Source: Sphingobacteriales bacterium TSM_CSS (GTDB taxonomy: Bacteria; Bacteroidota; Bacteroidia; Chitinophagales; UBA2359). Taken from it: a DNA stretch of 64,000 nt. The translations under genes were made by a program, and so were the position numbers. Location: positions 1 to 64,000 of the forward strand of contig NBMY01000100.1 in NCBI GenBank assembly GCA_002212985.1, written 5' to 3'. Positions 16,860-25,620 of this stretch are shown here, piece by piece. The notes below the pieces were generated by a model, which saw nothing but the letters and a program-made list of their open reading frames with translations, was not told where the DNA came from and made no database searches. Positions within the stretch are counted from its first letter, which is position 1, and each line of letters begins with the position of its first letter.

Positions 16860-19166
16860 ATGAAAATACAGTTAAACCTCTGCAACCTTATGAGAAACCT
16901 GCACCTCGCCGGCATTTTTCTGCTGTTTGCCACAGTTGCTTTTGCTCAAAACGAACAAACACTGCTTATTGCCCCCGTAAAAGACAACGGTAAATGGGGG
17001 TATATTAACGATGCAGGAAAATTTGTGGTATTCCCTAAATACGAATTTGCCAACGATTTTTCCGAAGGACTGGCAGCCGTTAAAGTAAACGGCATCTGGG
17101 GCTTTGTAAACGGCAACGGAAAATATGTAATAGAGCCACAATTCGACGATGCCTATAATTTCAATTCGGGCGTTGCCCGCGTTAAACAAAACGGGCTTTG
17201 GGGATTTATTGATAAACAGGGTAAGTTTGTTGCCGAACCCTACTATGAGCAAGCCGGCGATTTTTCAGACGGATTGGCGCCCGTTTCCATTGGTGGAAAA
17301 TTTGGCTACATCAACATACATGGCGATTATGTACTCGTTCCGCAGTTTGACGATGCCTACGATTTTTCGGAAGGTTATGCGCTGGTTTCGCTAAACGGAA
17401 GTTGGGGATATATAGATATTTCAGGCAGTTTTGTTGACCTGCCTGCCTTAGAAGACCTTTCAAACTTTACCACAGAAGGGCTTTCGGTTGCAAAACTCAA
17501 CGGCAAATACGGCTACCTCAATACACAGGGAGGGTTTGCCATTAACCCGCAGTTTGAAGATGCCCGCCATTTTTCTGAAAACATGGCCGCTGTTGCCCGT
17601 AATAAAAAGTACGGCTATATTGACCATACCGGCGCCTATGCCATTAACCCGGTGTACGAAGATGCCGATTATTTTAAAGAAAAACTGGCAGCAGTAAGGT
17701 TTAACGGGCACTACGGCTACATTAATACCACCGGCGCTTTTGTGATCATTCCGCAGTTTGAAGATGCACAACCTTTTTGCGAAGGATTGGCCAAGGTAAA
17801 ATTTGAAGGCAGGTTTGGATTTATCAACAACCGCGGCGAGTTTGTGGTGGCGCCCGAATACAAATGGGCCAACGATTTTTCGGAAGGCCTGGCATCTGTT
17901 GAGTGGAACGGGCAATACGGCTTCATCAGTTCTTTGGGCTGGACAGTTATTGAACCTCAGTTTGAAGATGCCGGCTCTTTCAAAAAAGTGCCGCTCATTA
18001 ACTCTACCGAAAAACCGATTATTACCATGGAAGCCCCGGCCGAACCGGTTACTACTGTACAACAGGGCGAATATATGGTAAAAGCCTACATCAACTCATC
18101 TACCCAACTGGCAGATTACCTGCTGGTGGTAAACAACCAACTGCACGATTTACAACCGGGCATTAAAGGAACCCGCATTAAAAAAATTGCTAAATCTGAC
18201 AATGAAAATTTTGACGTAGCCATAGAAACCACCATACAACTGCAGGAAGGGGTGAACGAAATTTATATAAGGGCCGTAAACAACAACGGCAGTGCCAACT
18301 CCGATGTGCGGAAAGTGCTGTACTACGGCAATGAATTTGCTCAAAAACCCAACCTCTACCTGCTTACCGTTGGTATTGCAAAGTACGAACAAAGCCAGTA
18401 CAACATTAACTTTGCTGATGACGACGCTACCGACTTTGCCGATATGTTTTATAAACAAAGCAAATTGCCCGAAGAACAACGCCTGTTCAAAAATATTGTA
18501 ATTGAAAAACTCATTAATGAAGAGGCAACTACCCAAAACATTAAAAAAGCCATATATGATATGAAAAAAATGGCTGTAAAGGGCGACCTGTTTGTGCTGC
18601 ATATCTCCTCGCACGGCGAAATTGACACGCAAGGCGATTTCTATATTCGCACCTATGATAGCGATGCCGGCATAGACTACCTCTCTATTTCTGCCCTTTC
18701 AAACAAATGGCTGGCAGAGCAAATACGGGAGTTTGACTGCACGGTGGTACAGCTCTTTGATGCCTGCCACAGCGGTTCGGGCAGCAGCGACCTTATAGAC
18801 GGGCTGGCCCTGAAAGGAAGTTTAAGTACCGATGTAGCGGTGCGCGAACTTAAAGAAGCCCTGCAATCAAAGGCTATGTATTTCTTTGCCTCCAGCAGCC
18901 GTATGCAAATGTCGCAAGAGCGCAAAGAGTGGGAAAACGGCGCATTCACCGAAGCCATGCTCAACTGCTTTGCACAAAAACCCTATACCACTTTTAACGG
19001 GCAACCCATAGTGGCCGACCTGAACAGCGACGGTTTTATTAACACCACCGAATTGAGCGAGTATGTGTCTAAGGTGGTAAAAGTGCTTACCAACGGGCAG
19101 CAAACGCCAAAAGCCACTATTGAAAACGGCGAACCCATTAACATTTACGTGCTTCCCAGTAAATAA
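16860..19166 (+). CDS. Exported WG-repeat protein with C-terminal caspase-like domain
   Basis: A 768-residue protein with a signal peptide (to about residue 30, ending AFAQ). Ten WG-type repeats of about 34 residues (pattern NGxWGYIN..GxFVIxPQFEDA..FSEGLAAVK) span about 38-375. An Ig-like linker follows, then a peptidase C14 (caspase/metacaspase) fold from about 500: LTVGIAKYE, SSHGEI with His585, and FDACHSGSG with Cys636. DLNSDGFINTTE near the end is an EF-hand-like loop, hinting at calcium dependence. It is probably co-transcribed with the papain-like protease 26 bases upstream and ends at a strong terminator. Confidence 0.9.
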   Translation: MKIQLNLCNLMRNLHLAGIFLLFATVAFAQNEQTLLIAPVKDNGKWGYINDAGKFVVFPKYEFANDFSEGLAAVKVNGIWGFVNGNGKYVIEPQFDDAYNFNSGVARVKQNGLWGFIDKQGKFVAEPYYEQAGDFSDGLAPVSIGGKFGYINIHGDYVLVPQFDDAYDFSEGYALVSLNGSWGYIDISGSFVDLPALEDLSNFTTEGLSVAKLNGKYGYLNTQGGFAINPQFEDARHFSENMAAVARNKKYGYIDHTGAYAINPVYEDADYFKEKLAAVRFNGHYGYINTTGAFVIIPQFEDAQPFCEGLAKVKFEGRFGFINNRGEFVVAPEYKWANDFSEGLASVEWNGQYGFISSLGWTVIEPQFEDAGSFKKVPLINSTEKPIITMEAPAEPVTTVQQGEYMVKAYINSSTQLADYLLVVNNQLHDLQPGIKGTRIKKIAKSDNENFDVAIETTIQLQEGVNEIYIRAVNNNGSANSDVRKVLYYGNEFAQKPNLYLLTVGIAKYEQSQYNINFADDDATDFADMFYKQSKLPEEQRLFKNIVIEKLINEEATTQNIKKAIYDMKKMAVKGDLFVLHISSHGEIDTQGDFYIRTYDSDAGIDYLSISALSNKWLAEQIREFDCTVVQLFDACHSGSGSSDLIDGLALKGSLSTDVAVRELKEALQSKAMYFFASSSRMQMSQERKEWENGAFTEAMLNCFAQKPYTTFNGQPIVADLNSDGFINTTELSEYVSKVVKVLTNGQQTPKATIENGEPINIYVLPSK

Positions 19167-19211
19167 CAAACATACACGATTGCACATAATCAAAGTGCCA
19201 TAACCAAACTC

Positions 19212-19255
19212 AAAAAAGCTGTTTCAATACAATATCTGAAGCAGCTTTTTTGTTG
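19212..19255 (+). terminator. Rho-independent terminator after the caspase-like gene
   Basis: AAAAAAGCTGTTTCA pairs along 15 bp with TGAAGCAGCTTTTTT around a 10-base loop and ends in a T run, 46 bases after the stop codon. Confidence 0.88.
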
Positions 19256-19336
19256 TTATACCCCGCTTGCATTTTCTTGCTGCACAGCGAACTCAACTGA
19301 AATTTTATTCTTTTACGCCCAAAAACAAGTTTTTCC

Positions 19337-20008
19337 ATGTTACGAGCCACATTCATTTTTTTATTGTTCACCACAAATTATTTATTATTAATGGCACAAC
19401 CCGAAGCCAAATCTCAAAAAGAGCCTATGGTACTTATTGCTACCAAATACGGCAACATGAAAGTTAAGTTGTATAACCAAACGCCCTACCACCGCGACAA
19501 CTTTGTGAAACTGGCAAAAGAAGGCTATTTTAACGATTTGCTGTTTCACCGCGTTATCAAAGACTTTATGATTCAAGGAGGCGACCCCAACTCGCGCAAT
19601 GCACAACCCGGCCAACAATTAGGCATGGGTGGACCGGGTTATACGCTTCCGGCAGAAATTAATCCCGACCTGTTTCACAAAAAAGGCGTGCTTTCTGCAG
19701 CCCGAACCGGCGACCAGGGCAACCCGCAACGCCGTTCATCGGGAAGCCAGTTTTACTTAGTACAGGGTAAACCCGCTACCGATGCCGAATTAGACCAACT
19801 CACCCAACGAGGCTTTGTTTTTACCCCGCAACAGCGCGAAATATATAAAACCGTTGGCGGAACCCCTTTCCTCGATGCGCAATATACCGTTTTTGGCGAA
19901 GTAGTAGAAGGGCTTGATGTGCTGGATAAAATAGCCGCCGTTGCTACCCAACCCGGCGACCGTCCGGTAGAAGATGTAAAAATGACCGTTACCCTTATTT
20001 CGGAATAG
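19337..20008 (+). CDS. Peptidyl-prolyl cis-trans isomerase, cyclophilin type
   Basis: A 223-residue exported cyclophilin that would catalyse proline isomerisation in the cell envelope. It has a signal peptide (MLRATFIFLLFTTNYLLLMAQ), then the family core: NFVKLAKEGYFNDLLFHRVIKDFMIQGGDP, with the catalytic Arg in FHRVI, GSQFYLV, and YTVFGEVVEGLDVLDKIA. An insertion of about 35 residues (TDAELDQLTQRGFVFTPQQ...) between GSQFYLV and the last core strands is common in Bacteroidota homologues. It lies alone between two hairpin terminators. Confidence 0.93.
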   Translation: MLRATFIFLLFTTNYLLLMAQPEAKSQKEPMVLIATKYGNMKVKLYNQTPYHRDNFVKLAKEGYFNDLLFHRVIKDFMIQGGDPNSRNAQPGQQLGMGGPGYTLPAEINPDLFHKKGVLSAARTGDQGNPQRRSSGSQFYLVQGKPATDAELDQLTQRGFVFTPQQREIYKTVGGTPFLDAQYTVFGEVVEGLDVLDKIAAVATQPGDRPVEDVKMTVTLISE

Positions 20009-20028
20009 TATTTTTTTTATTACAGGTT

Positions 20029-20089
20029 AATGGGCAATGTTTTCCGTTTTCATTTGGGGAAACGGCCACAAACATTGCCCATTTTGTTT
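20029..20089. terminator. Bidirectional terminator between cyclophilin and GT9 genes
   Basis: AATGGGCAATGTTT and AAACATTGCCCATT form a perfect 14-bp stem that encloses a smaller CCGTTTTC-type stem. T-rich sequence follows in the plus direction, and the A-rich left flank serves as a T tract on the minus strand. It separates convergent genes. Confidence 0.85.
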
Positions 20090-21090
20090 TATATTGCATT
20101 TGCCCAATCAGCAATATCGTTTTCGTTTATCATTTCCATACAGCGGAAATGCTTTTGAGGGCAGGTTTCATAACCAATTTTTGAGCATGGCCGACAGGGC
20201 AGCCCTTTTACCTCGGCAAGGGTAAACGGGTTTTGTGTGTTGGCAGGCAGGTACGGATACATGCCAAATTGCGGAATTGTATTGCCCCAAATGCTCATTA
20301 TTGGCTTGTTAAAAGCTGCGGCAATATGCATTAACCCTGTATCGGGCGAAATTACCTTTGCTGCCTGTTTTATGACCGATGCCGACTGCCCCAACCGCAA
20401 CTGCCCGCAGGCATTTACCACCTGCCTGCTAAACCTTCGGGCTATTTGCTCACCGGTTTCGGCATCTTCGCGTCCGCCAAGCAAAATTAACGGCTGTTTT
20501 ATGAGTTCGCAAACGGTAAGCAGTTTTTTGAGCGGCAACTTTTTAGTGGCGTGGGCAGCGCCTACCGCCAGAGCAATAAACGGCTGTCTGCCAATTTGCG
20601 GAAACATGTCGGGTATTTGTACCTCATCATCGGGCGAAATAAAAAAATCAAGTCCGCATCCGTCATTCTTTACCCCCAAAAAACTCACCGTTTCAAGATA
20701 GCGGTCAACTATATGTTTATTGGGCAGCAAGTTCCATTTAAAACGCACCATCAACCATTTTTCAATATTAATTTTATTGAAGGAATGAGAAGGGACTCGC
20801 AATGCCGTTTTTAACCCCAATGTGCGCAAATTGTGATGCAGGTCAATTACATAGTCAAAATTTTCCGAAGCAAGTACTGCTGCCGTTTGTCGGGCGTTGT
20901 TTTGCCAAATATGCACTCTGCTTACATATGGGTTAGGCGTTACAATGCCCGCAAACTGTACTTTGGTAAGGTAATGCAGTTCAAATTGCGGAAACTGCGT
21001 TTTAAGGCAACGCAAAACAGGGGTTGTCAGTACAATATCGCCAATAGAACTAAGGCGCACAAGGAGCAGTTTCGGTTGTGGGTTTTTCAT
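20089..21090 (-). CDS. Glycosyltransferase family 9, heptosyltransferase-like
   Basis: A 333-residue GT9 enzyme of the ADP-heptose:LPS heptosyltransferase group, which adds heptose to the lipopolysaccharide core on the cytoplasmic face. Seen: the start KLLLVRLSSIGDIVLTTPVLRCLK, the VIDLHHNLRT stretch, the nucleotide-sugar region FIALAVGAAHATKKLP, and SPDTGLMHIAAAFNKPIMSIWG. The presence of hldD in the same window is consistent with ADP-heptose as donor. Which heptosyltransferase it is cannot be settled from sequence. Confidence 0.88.
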   Translation of the reverse strand: MKNPQPKLLLVRLSSIGDIVLTTPVLRCLKTQFPQFELHYLTKVQFAGIVTPNPYVSRVHIWQNNARQTAAVLASENFDYVIDLHHNLRTLGLKTALRVPSHSFNKINIEKWLMVRFKWNLLPNKHIVDRYLETVSFLGVKNDGCGLDFFISPDDEVQIPDMFPQIGRQPFIALAVGAAHATKKLPLKKLLTVCELIKQPLILLGGREDAETGEQIARRFSRQVVNACGQLRLGQSASVIKQAAKVISPDTGLMHIAAAFNKPIMSIWGNTIPQFGMYPYLPANTQNPFTLAEVKGLPCRPCSKIGYETCPQKHFRCMEMINENDIADWANAI

Positions 21091-21159
21091 TGGTTAGGTT
21101 ACAATTCTTAAATTAAACATTGCGCATCAATAAAAGGAGGCAAAATTGGTCTAACCATC

Positions 21160-22059
21160 TTACGAGCAAAAGCGTAAAAATATACCCAACGGCAATTTAA
21201 TTTGGGCGTGGTCTGGAAAATAAAGTTCCACGAACTCTGCCTGTCGGGCGTGAGGAAAATGCAATTTGCAAAAATTTTCCAGAATAAGCCCCGATAACCC
21301 CAAAGAATACAGGTTCATAACCAAAAACCCATCGGGCAATAACAACCTGCTGCACAGGTGCAACAAGTAATCAATTTGTTTTTCGAGCAGCCATTTTTCG
21401 CCATCGGGCCCTCGACCGTATGCCGGCGGGTCTAAAATAATGCCGTGGTATTGGTTGTTTCTTCGGGTTTCTTTTTCGGTAAATTTAAGGGCATCTTCTA
21501 CTACCCAACGTATGCCGGCAAGGCCGGATGCCTCCATGTTTTCACGTGCCCATGAAATAACCTGTTTTACCGCATCAACATGTACCACATCGGCACCGGC
21601 AGCTTTTGCGGCAAGCGAAGCGCCGCCTGTATAGGCAAACAGGTTTAACACGCGGGGCTGCTCATAAGGAAGTTGTAAAACTGCATCGTAAATATAATTC
21701 CAGTTATCGGTTTGTTCGGGAAAAATGCCTACGTGTTTAAATGCGGTTAGCCCCATTCGCATTTTAAGGTGCATTTGTTTGTATTGGTAAGTAACCCACC
21801 ATTGCTGCAGCATATTGGGTTTAAGCTGCCAATGACCTGCCTCGTTGCCATCGGGGCGGTTGGCCGTTGCTGCTGTTGATTGTCTGGTAAAATGTGCATG
21901 GCAAAGGGTTTCCCACTGTGGTTCGGGCAATGATTTTTGCCACAAGGCCTGTGGTTCGGGCCTTCGCAAAATAAATTGCCCAAACCGTTCCAGTTTTTCA
22001 AAACCGCCGGTGTCTATTAACTCATAATCGTGCCATTCGGCAGGCGTAAGTAGTTTCAT
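21160..22059 (-). CDS. Class I SAM-dependent rRNA methyltransferase, RlmI/RlmK-like
   Basis: A 299-residue methyltransferase. Seen: GVFPEQ-type substrate region as HVGIFPEQTDNW, motif I VLNLFAYTGGASLAAKAAGA, VHVDAVKQVISWARENMEASG, and the catalytic-type ILDPPAYGRGPDGEKW. This set is characteristic of 23S rRNA m5C/m7G methyltransferases of the RlmI/RlmK-like family. The usual N-terminal PUA domain is missing or reduced, as the first 90 residues do not show it. ATG 22059 gives the natural MKLLTPAEW start. Confidence 0.85.
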   Translation of the reverse strand: MKLLTPAEWHDYELIDTGGFEKLERFGQFILRRPEPQALWQKSLPEPQWETLCHAHFTRQSTAATANRPDGNEAGHWQLKPNMLQQWWVTYQYKQMHLKMRMGLTAFKHVGIFPEQTDNWNYIYDAVLQLPYEQPRVLNLFAYTGGASLAAKAAGADVVHVDAVKQVISWARENMEASGLAGIRWVVEDALKFTEKETRRNNQYHGIILDPPAYGRGPDGEKWLLEKQIDYLLHLCSRLLLPDGFLVMNLYSLGLSGLILENFCKLHFPHARQAEFVELYFPDHAQIKLPLGIFLRFCS

Positions 22060-22118
22060 TGCAACCGCAAAGTAACGCAATTTATGCTGTTATGCCAACA
22101 ATGCCCTTGAAAATGCGG

Positions 22119-22712
22119 CTATTCTGCCTGTTCATTAAGCAATACATAATGAAAATGATCTTCCCAAATGCCGTTAATTTTTAGGTATTTGCGGGCCAAC
22201 CCTTCATTTTGAAACCCCAGCTTTTCGGCCACCCGCACCGATGCCCGGTTTCCGGGCATAATGTTGGCTTCTATACGGTGCAAACGCAGTGTGGAAAACA
22301 GCCATGGTATAGCAGTTTGCAGCGCTTCTGTTATATAACCTTGTCCGGCGTGGCTTTGTGCAATTTTATAGCCCAAAAAGCAAGACTGAAACGCCCCGCC
22401 AATAATGTTTGAAAAATGAATATCGCCAATAATTTGCTGTGAATTGTTCTGCAGGAACAGGTAAAACCGAATACCCGCACCTGCAAGCAATTGCTCTATT
22501 TCATTTTTTAACTTTTCGCGCTGATAGGACACGGTAAAAAACTTTGGCGGCGGTACAGGCGACCATTCTCGCCAAAAAGGCTCATTTTGAGCTGCATATC
22601 TAAGCAATTCTTCCGTGTTGATACCCTTTAGCACGCTAAGGATAAGCCTTTGCGTACAGAGTTGTAAATATGCCGCCTGTTGATTCACCTGTTTGATGTT
22701 CTTCAATTCCAT
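22119..22712 (-). CDS. GNAT N-acetyltransferase, RimJ/RimL-like
   Basis: A 197-residue GNAT enzyme. Seen: LCTQRLIL at the N-terminus, IGDIHFSNIIGGAFQSCFLGYKI, the acetyl-CoA loop QSHAGQGYITEAL, and RIEANIMPGNRASVRVAEKLGFQNEGLARKYLKINGIWEDH, as in RimJ, which acetylates the N-terminus of ribosomal protein S5. The real substrate may differ, since the family is broad. ATG 22712 is preferred to a TTG eight codons earlier. It lies 59 bases upstream of the methyltransferase on the same strand. Confidence 0.88.
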   Translation of the reverse strand: MELKNIKQVNQQAAYLQLCTQRLILSVLKGINTEELLRYAAQNEPFWREWSPVPPPKFFTVSYQREKLKNEIEQLLAGAGIRFYLFLQNNSQQIIGDIHFSNIIGGAFQSCFLGYKIAQSHAGQGYITEALQTAIPWLFSTLRLHRIEANIMPGNRASVRVAEKLGFQNEGLARKYLKINGIWEDHFHYVLLNEQAE

Positions 22713-22811
22713 AAGTTGCTCTATAAACAATGGCAATCCATATTTCTGTATGGTAAGAAAGAGGTACTATGCCATTTCAGGCATGTCATCTGTAAGCGCA
22801 GAGGCAACGGG

Positions 22812-23918
22812 TTATTCCTCTGACGGCAGGGCGTTCATATAGCGCCGCCATTTGTCTAATACCTGTTGCATATCATGAGGTATAGGCGCTTCAAAAAGCA
22901 GGGGTTTTGCGGTTTCGGGGTGAGTAAAACCCAGTATTTGCGCATGGAGGGCTTGTCTGGGCAGCAGAGCAAAGCAGTTATCAATAAATTGCCGGTACTT
23001 GGTATAAACGGTACCTTTTACAATTCGGTTGCCGCCATATTCGGGGTCGTTAAACAGCGGGTGGCCTATATGGCTAAAATGCACTCTTATCTGGTGAGTA
23101 CGTCCGGTTTCGAGGCGGCACTCTACCATTGTAACATAGCCTAAGCGTTCCAATACGCGGTAATGCGTTACAGCATGTTTACCACTCTCACCATCGGGGT
23201 AAACCGACATGATTTGCCTGAAACGCCGGTCGCGCCCAATATGGCCGGTAATGGTGCCGGTATCGGCGGGCAAGTCGCCCCAAACCAAGGCAATATAACG
23301 CCGTGTAACGGTATGGTTAAAAAATTGCCGGGCTAAGTGCGTAAGCGCATAATCGGTTTTGGCTATAACCATTAACCCCGATGTATTTTTGTCAATGCGG
23401 TGTACCAACCCGGGACGCAGGGCGTTTTCTTCGTTTTCCAAACCGTGTGGGTTTTGGCTTTGGGGCAGTTGTTCAAAATGGTAGAGCAACCCATGTACCA
23501 GTGTACCTGTGTAGTTTCCGCAGCCGGGGTGTACCACCAGCCCGGCGGGTTTGTTTACCACCATCAGGTCGTCATCTTCATAAACCAGTTCAAGCGGTAC
23601 AGGTTCGGGTTTAAGCATATACCGTTGCACCGGTTTGGGCAGCACCAGTACAATTTCGTCAGACGGTTTTACTTTGTAGTTGGGTTTTACCGAAATACCG
23701 TTTACCAAAATGGCACCCGCACGGGCGGCGTTTTGTATGCGGCTTCGGCTTGCTTTTTCCATTCGCAAAGACAGAAATTTGTCAATGCGCAACGGGGCCT
23801 GCCCGCGGTCTATGGTAAGGCGGAAATGCTCATAGTGTTTCTCCTCATCTTCCTGCAGCAGGTCGTCTTCTTCGGGCAGCAGGTCATCATCGGTAAAAGC
23901 GTTTAAAATATCAGACAT
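22812..23918 (-). CDS. RNA pseudouridine synthase, RluD-like
   Basis: A 368-residue pseudouridine synthase. An acidic N-terminal tail (residues 1-30) is followed by an S4 RNA-binding domain (RIDKFLSLRMEKASRSRIQNAARAGAILVNG) and the catalytic domain with LVHRIDKNTSGLMVIAKTD, whose Asp is the conserved nucleophile. ETGRTHQIRVHFSHIGHPLFNDPEYGG is the second family block. RluD in E. coli modifies 23S rRNA helix 69; the position targeted here is inferred from resemblance only. Confidence 0.92.
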   Translation of the reverse strand: MSDILNAFTDDDLLPEEDDLLQEDEEKHYEHFRLTIDRGQAPLRIDKFLSLRMEKASRSRIQNAARAGAILVNGISVKPNYKVKPSDEIVLVLPKPVQRYMLKPEPVPLELVYEDDDLMVVNKPAGLVVHPGCGNYTGTLVHGLLYHFEQLPQSQNPHGLENEENALRPGLVHRIDKNTSGLMVIAKTDYALTHLARQFFNHTVTRRYIALVWGDLPADTGTITGHIGRDRRFRQIMSVYPDGESGKHAVTHYRVLERLGYVTMVECRLETGRTHQIRVHFSHIGHPLFNDPEYGGNRIVKGTVYTKYRQFIDNCFALLPRQALHAQILGFTHPETAKPLLFEAPIPHDMQQVLDKWRRYMNALPSEE

Positions 23919-23987
23919 ATAATTTTTGACAATAAAGTTAGTTTTGGCGTTATCAAACCCTCGCGGGTTGTGAACCAGTAGTGTTGT

Positions 23988-25565
23988 TTAGCATTTATAT
24001 ACGGTTTTGCCCCCCAGCAAGGTAAGTAACACTTTAGCCTGTGGTATTTGTTCAAGCGGTGCGGTCATCAGGTCGGTATCCAATACAGTAATATCGGCCA
24101 GTTTACCGGTTTGCAGGCTGCCTCGCTCGTGTTCTTCAAAGGCGGCAAAGGCGGCCCAAATGGTCATGGCTTTTAAAGCTTCCAGACGGGTAAGGGATTG
24201 TTCGGCAAAAAAGCCATCGGGTGGCCGGCCGTGTACATCTTTCCGGGCGGTGGCGGCATAAAATCCCAAAAGCGGGTTTATATGTTCTACCGGAAAGTCG
24301 CTGCCGGCGGCCAGCAAGCCCGATGCCTGCAATAACCGCCGCCAGGTATAGGCATTTTGTATTCTGTTGCCTAAGCGCTGGTGTACCCAATACATATCGG
24401 AAGTGGCGTGTGTAGGCTGCACCGATGGTATGATGCGGTATTTTGTTATAAGTTCAATATCTTTCGGCGTTATAATTTGGGCATGTTCCAGCCGCCAGCG
24501 CAGGTTGTTGTCGGGCGGAAGCACTTTGGCATAGGCATTTAGTACAAAGTGGTTTGCGGCATCGCCTATGGCGTGGGTAGCTGCCTGAAACCCATGTTGT
24601 TTTATGCGTGCCAACTGGTTGGTAAACGCCGGTTCGTGCAGCAACTGCAAGCCGCAGGTATCCGGCGCATCGGAATATGGGTGGTGCAGCCAAGCGCCAC
24701 GCGAGCCAAGTGCGCCATCGGCAAAAAATTTAAAAGTTCTAAGGGTTAGCTGCCCCGAAATGCTTCTTCCGCGTTCAAAGCAAAACTGCATATTATCTTC
24801 GGTGGCCAGCATCATGGCATACATTCTCAATTGCAGCAATTGCTCTAGGTACAAATTTTCAAGCAGGCGCACATCGGGCGGCGTTACCAGTGCATCGGCA
24901 ACGGAGGTTAGCCCATATTGAAAACAATGTTGTTGTGCCAGGGCGAGTTGGTTGGAAAACTCCTGTTCCGATGGGGAAGGAAGCGCTATTTCTACCCGAT
25001 GCACAGCGTTGTCGATGAGCAAACCCGATGTTTGCCCGTTTACCACCTCCACTATACCGCCGTCAATTTGGGTATGCTCGTCAATGCCGGCTAAGGCTAA
25101 GGCTGCCCTATTGGCCACTGCGGCGTGCAGGTCAATTCGGGTAAGCAATACAGGCACATGAGGAAAAAGGGCATCTAACGCTTGCCGGTTGGGCATTTGG
25201 GCCGGTTGCCACAAGTTTTGGTTCCAGCCGCGCCCTATAATTGCTTTGCATTGGGGGTTTTGCAGGTGGTATTGTGTGATACGGTACAATACTTCGGTAA
25301 AAGAGGGGGCGCCAAACAAATGCGCCTCGCCCAGTTGACGGGCATAGCGAAGGAGGTGGCAATGGGCATCGTAAAAACCCGGATACGCAAAAGCCCCCTC
25401 CAGATTGATGATATGGCGGGCGGCATATTTTTGTAAAATATAGGCATTGTTGCCGGTTTCCAAAATCCGTTCGCCGGCAATGGCCATGGCCTGAGCGGTG
25501 GTAAAACCGGCATCAACAGTATAAATGCTGGCATTGTGCAACACTACATCAGCCGGGGTTTTCAT
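23988..25565 (-). CDS. YtcJ-like metal-dependent amidohydrolase
   Basis: A 525-residue amidohydrolase-superfamily enzyme. Seen: ADVVLHNASIYTVD, the metal-binding GFYDAHCHLLRYA, IIGRGWNQN, FFADGALGSRGAWLHHPYSD, QAATHAIGDAANH, RLEHAQIITPKDI and GSDFPVEHINPLLGFYAA, in YtcJ order. The family hydrolyses amide or related bonds in varied small substrates and the substrate here cannot be told. No signal peptide is apparent, so it is probably cytoplasmic. It lies on the same strand as ppk1, 55 bases downstream. Confidence 0.9.
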   Translation of the reverse strand: MKTPADVVLHNASIYTVDAGFTTAQAMAIAGERILETGNNAYILQKYAARHIINLEGAFAYPGFYDAHCHLLRYARQLGEAHLFGAPSFTEVLYRITQYHLQNPQCKAIIGRGWNQNLWQPAQMPNRQALDALFPHVPVLLTRIDLHAAVANRAALALAGIDEHTQIDGGIVEVVNGQTSGLLIDNAVHRVEIALPSPSEQEFSNQLALAQQHCFQYGLTSVADALVTPPDVRLLENLYLEQLLQLRMYAMMLATEDNMQFCFERGRSISGQLTLRTFKFFADGALGSRGAWLHHPYSDAPDTCGLQLLHEPAFTNQLARIKQHGFQAATHAIGDAANHFVLNAYAKVLPPDNNLRWRLEHAQIITPKDIELITKYRIIPSVQPTHATSDMYWVHQRLGNRIQNAYTWRRLLQASGLLAAGSDFPVEHINPLLGFYAATARKDVHGRPPDGFFAEQSLTRLEALKAMTIWAAFAAFEEHERGSLQTGKLADITVLDTDLMTAPLEQIPQAKVLLTLLGGKTVYKC

Positions 25566-25620
25566 AGAATTTCGGAACTTTTGTTGTTGCGGTGAGAGTG
25601 GCAGATTAATTTATAACGAG

